Origin: Bradyrhizobium lablabi
GTDB lineage: Bacteria > Pseudomonadota > Alphaproteobacteria > Rhizobiales > Xanthobacteraceae
Direction: 5' to 3'
DNA: 64,000 bases
NCBI RefSeq assembly: GCF_018129385.1
Contig: NZ_JAFCLN010000017.1
Coordinates: 62,001-126,000, forward strand
Position 1 is the stretch's first letter. Each line of letters opens with the position of its first letter. A program made the translations under genes and the position numbers. The notes beneath the pieces are model-generated. The model did not search any database, was not told where the DNA came from, and saw only the letters and a list, made by a program, of their open reading frames with translations. Below are positions 63,334 through 64,000 of the stretch, one piece after another.

Positions 63334-64000
63334 ATGAACCCTCAATCGATAGTTCGGTTTTCGACGGCGCATTTTCCGGAATCAGATCGCCTGATGATGT
63401 TCCGTGAGATGATCGGGCGCGGTGTTGCCAACATGGAAATCACGCCGTTAGCCGCGGAATGCAGCGCGGACCTTGAACTGCGCATGCTCCCCGGCGCCAG
63501 CGTGATGTGGGGTGGCCACACCCCGCATCGTTTCGAGAAATGCCGCGACCCCGGCAAATCGGACGATGATTGTGTTTTGGGTTGGTCGACCGCTCCCGTC
63601 TCGTTCCGCCAACTGGGTCGGGATATCACGGTCGGAGCCGGACCGGCCCTTCTGATATCCAGTGCAGACAAGGCGAGGGTTGAGAGTCCTTCTTCGAAGA
63701 CAACGATGGTCACGCTGAAAATCCCTCGCGCTGCTCTCAAGGCCCAGGTCAGGGGACTGGAAGACACCTTCATGCAGCCGGTCCCCACCGAAACCGATGC
63801 ATTGCGGCTGCTGAAAAGCTATCTGGCGACGATCCATGCCGATCAGGCGGCCGCCGACATCGAGCTACAGCGCGCCATGGTCCTGCATATCTGCGATCTG
63901 GTCGCCCTTGCGCTCGGCGCCACGCGCGACGGCGCGGAGCTGGCCGGGGACCGCGGCCTGCGCGCCGCGCGGCTCGATGCCATGAAGAAGCACGCCCTGG
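63334..64000 (+). CDS. AraC family transcriptional regulator, tandem paralogue (truncated by window edge)
   Basis: The frame starts ATG at 63334, 2 bases after the previous stop, and stays open to the window end (about 222 residues visible). The N-domain (MVRFSTAHF-like: SIVRFSTAHFPESDRLMMFREMI-type pattern, then LRMLPGASVMWGGHTPHRF) closely parallels the upstream gene. The HTH part lies beyond the window. The pair arose by tandem duplication and is probably translationally coupled. Confidence 0.85.
   Translation, partial: MNPQSIVRFSTAHFPESDRLMMFREMIGRGVANMEITPLAAECSADLELRMLPGASVMWGGHTPHRFEKCRDPGKSDDDCVLGWSTAPVSFRQLGRDITVGAGPALLISSADKARVESPSSKTTMVTLKIPRAALKAQVRGLEDTFMQPVPTETDALRLLKSYLATIHADQAAADIELQRAMVLHICDLVALALGATRDGAELAGDRGLRAARLDAMKKHAL

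Overview
The window is a chromosomal segment of a high-GC alphaproteobacterium, most likely Bradyrhizobium or a close relative in the Nitrobacteraceae. The evidence is dense GC-rich coding, an alphaproteobacterial gene set (MipZ, EipB, DUF1489, phasin, DUF6894, DUF6496), several families of dispersed palindromic repeats in intergenic gaps, and alphaproteobacterial regulatory motifs (EcfG-type promoters, GTTC-N7-GTTC SOS boxes, TTAA-N7-TTAA CtrA-type boxes, PhaR-type boxes). No prophage, insertion sequence, CRISPR array or conjugative element is visible. It reads as ordinary core chromosome with one stress-gene island.

Layout. 0-11 kb: truncated dinB, the eipB/NHL pair, RidA-GDPD-GNAT-HIT genes, trmO with an orphan Bug-type binding protein, azlCD, a SnoaL-like protein, a lytic transglycosylase and a GrdB-like protein. 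11-20 kb: PilZ and PEGA proteins, clpS-clpA, a TadG-like VWA protein, a phasin with probable PhaR operators, and a D,D-carboxypeptidase with a SPOR domain. 20-32 kb: DnaJ, DUF302 and VWA proteins, a hydrolase, mipZ, panC, DUF1489, an Ala/Pro-rich membrane protein with an odd triplicated start region, GST, a TonB/TolA-like protein, an aldo/keto reductase, an XRE regulator and mgtE. 32-44 kb: tandem polysaccharide deacetylases, tRNA-Leu(GAG), a FliN-like protein, lipB, LysR and Crp/Fnr regulators, a hybrid histidine kinase with a perfect EcfG-type promoter, and a GbsR/DUF4166/epimerase operon. 44-56 kb: acylphosphatase/oxaloacetate decarboxylase, the propionyl/acetyl-CoA carboxylase alpha chain, a small SOS-box gene, convergent tupA/tupB, a nuclease-like protein, a second hybrid kinase, a GGDEF-EAL protein and an RlpA-like protein.

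56-62 kb is the most striking part. It is a run of small stress proteins (CBS pair, DUF6894, DUF6496, PPC/DUF296, CsbD-like, two DUF892 ferritin-like proteins, small secreted and membrane peptides). At least six of the transcription units carry GGAAC-N16-(C/G/T)GTT upstream of the start codon, one of them as a back-to-back divergent pair. This matches the general stress response sigma factor EcfG, so the segment looks like a physically clustered EcfG regulon. The same promoter precedes the hybrid kinase at 39.3 kb. The window ends in two tandem AraC-family regulators, the second cut by the window edge.

Two small uncharacterised genes (47255-47464 and 56608-56880) have near-identical SOS-type boxes upstream. 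A 27-residue membrane peptide gene at 57751-57834 and a 57-residue CsbD-like gene at 59430-59603 are easily missed because of their size.
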